Source: an uncultured Clostridia bacterium
GTDB taxonomy: Bacteria; Bacillota; Clostridia; TANB77; CAG-508
Direction of reading: 5' to 3'
DNA: 5,699 nucleotides
Assembly: GCA_934179885.1 (NCBI GenBank)
Contig: CAKPQY010000057.1
Coordinates: forward strand, 1-5,699
Shown here: positions 5,464-5,699 of the stretch, in pieces
Position numbering within the stretch: the first letter of the stretch is position 1
How the letters are laid out: each line of letters opens with the position of its first letter
Notes under the pieces: model-generated
What the model saw: the letters and a program-made list of their open reading frames with translations, nothing else
What the model was told of the DNA's origin: nothing
Databases searched by the model: none
Made by a program: the position numbers and the translations under genes

Positions 5464-5699
5464 ATGAAAAAAATATATATAGTTTTAACACATACAGGAA
5501 CAACACTATCAAAAATAATAAAATCATACACAAAAGATGAATTTTCACATGTTTCTATCGCATTAGATAGCCAACTACAAGAAATGTATAGTTTTGGAAG
5601 ATTACATCCATATAATCCGTTTTGGGGTGGATTTGTGCATGAATATATAGATAAAGGAACATATAAAAGATTTTATAGAACAACGACAAGAGTGTATTC
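5464..5699 (+). CDS. Permuted papain-like (NlpC/P60-superfamily-like) protein, N-terminal part
   Basis: The first 78 codons of a gene that runs off the window. AGAGGG at 5449-5454 stands nine bases before the ATG. The protein starts MKKIYIVLTHTGTTLSKIIK with no signal peptide. It continues with DEFSHVSIALD (25-35) and MYSFGRLHPYNPFWGGFVHE (41-60). A short strand ending in T-G-T, a helix, then S-H-V-S-I is the pattern of permuted papain-like proteins (YiiX/YaeF-like and other permuted NlpC/P60 members). In these the catalytic histidine comes first and the cysteine later, so H29 would be the histidine and the cysteine would lie beyond the window. I recall similar uncharacterised proteins in many Bacillota, but have no function for them. 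Amidase, peptidase or lipid-acyl activity is possible. It lies 94 bp after the kinase on the same strand, so co-transcription is possible but not shown. Confidence 0.65.
   Translation, partial: MKKIYIVLTHTGTTLSKIIKSYTKDEFSHVSIALDSQLQEMYSFGRLHPYNPFWGGFVHEYIDKGTYKRFYRTTTRVY

Overview
The window is very AT-rich, uses AGA for nearly all arginines, ends one gene with TGA (so not the Mycoplasma/Spiroplasma code), and has strong GGAGG-type ribosome binding sites. This fits a low-GC Bacillota, most likely Clostridia or a related gut lineage. The species cannot be named from the sequence alone.

Layout: positions 1-183 are a regulatory region. It holds a possible last 16 codons of an upstream gene, a perfect 14-bp palindrome that could terminate that gene, a direct repeat resembling a Pho box, and a perfect -10 box. 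Then come four complete genes on the + strand: an ABC ATPase (184-855), an 845-residue permease with two FtsX-type halves (858-3395), an OmpR/PhoB-family response regulator (3505-4158) and its membrane histidine kinase (4155-5369). A 94-bp gap leads to the first 78 codons of a gene that looks like a permuted papain-like/NlpC-P60-type protein (5464 to the window edge). No RNA gene, insertion sequence or CRISPR array was seen.

How it fits together: ATPase and permease form a LolD/MacB-type (type VII) ABC system that most likely does mechanical work at the membrane or exports or removes a ligand, with two large extracytoplasmic domains. Kinase and regulator form a sensor pair. The promoter layout suggests different control for the two halves. 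The transporter promoter has a good -10, no recognisable -35, and two 7-bp direct repeats spaced 11 bp apart where an OmpR/PhoB-type activator would sit. The two-component genes have their own promoter in the permease-regulator gap (TTGAAA, 17 bp, TATAAT), which looks constitutive and lies just after an 11-bp inverted repeat. The inferred model is that a constantly made sensor pair switches on the transporter. This resembles antimicrobial-peptide or envelope-stress modules of Bacillota, but the permease and kinase do not have classic BceB/BceS architecture, so the signal and substrate are unknown.
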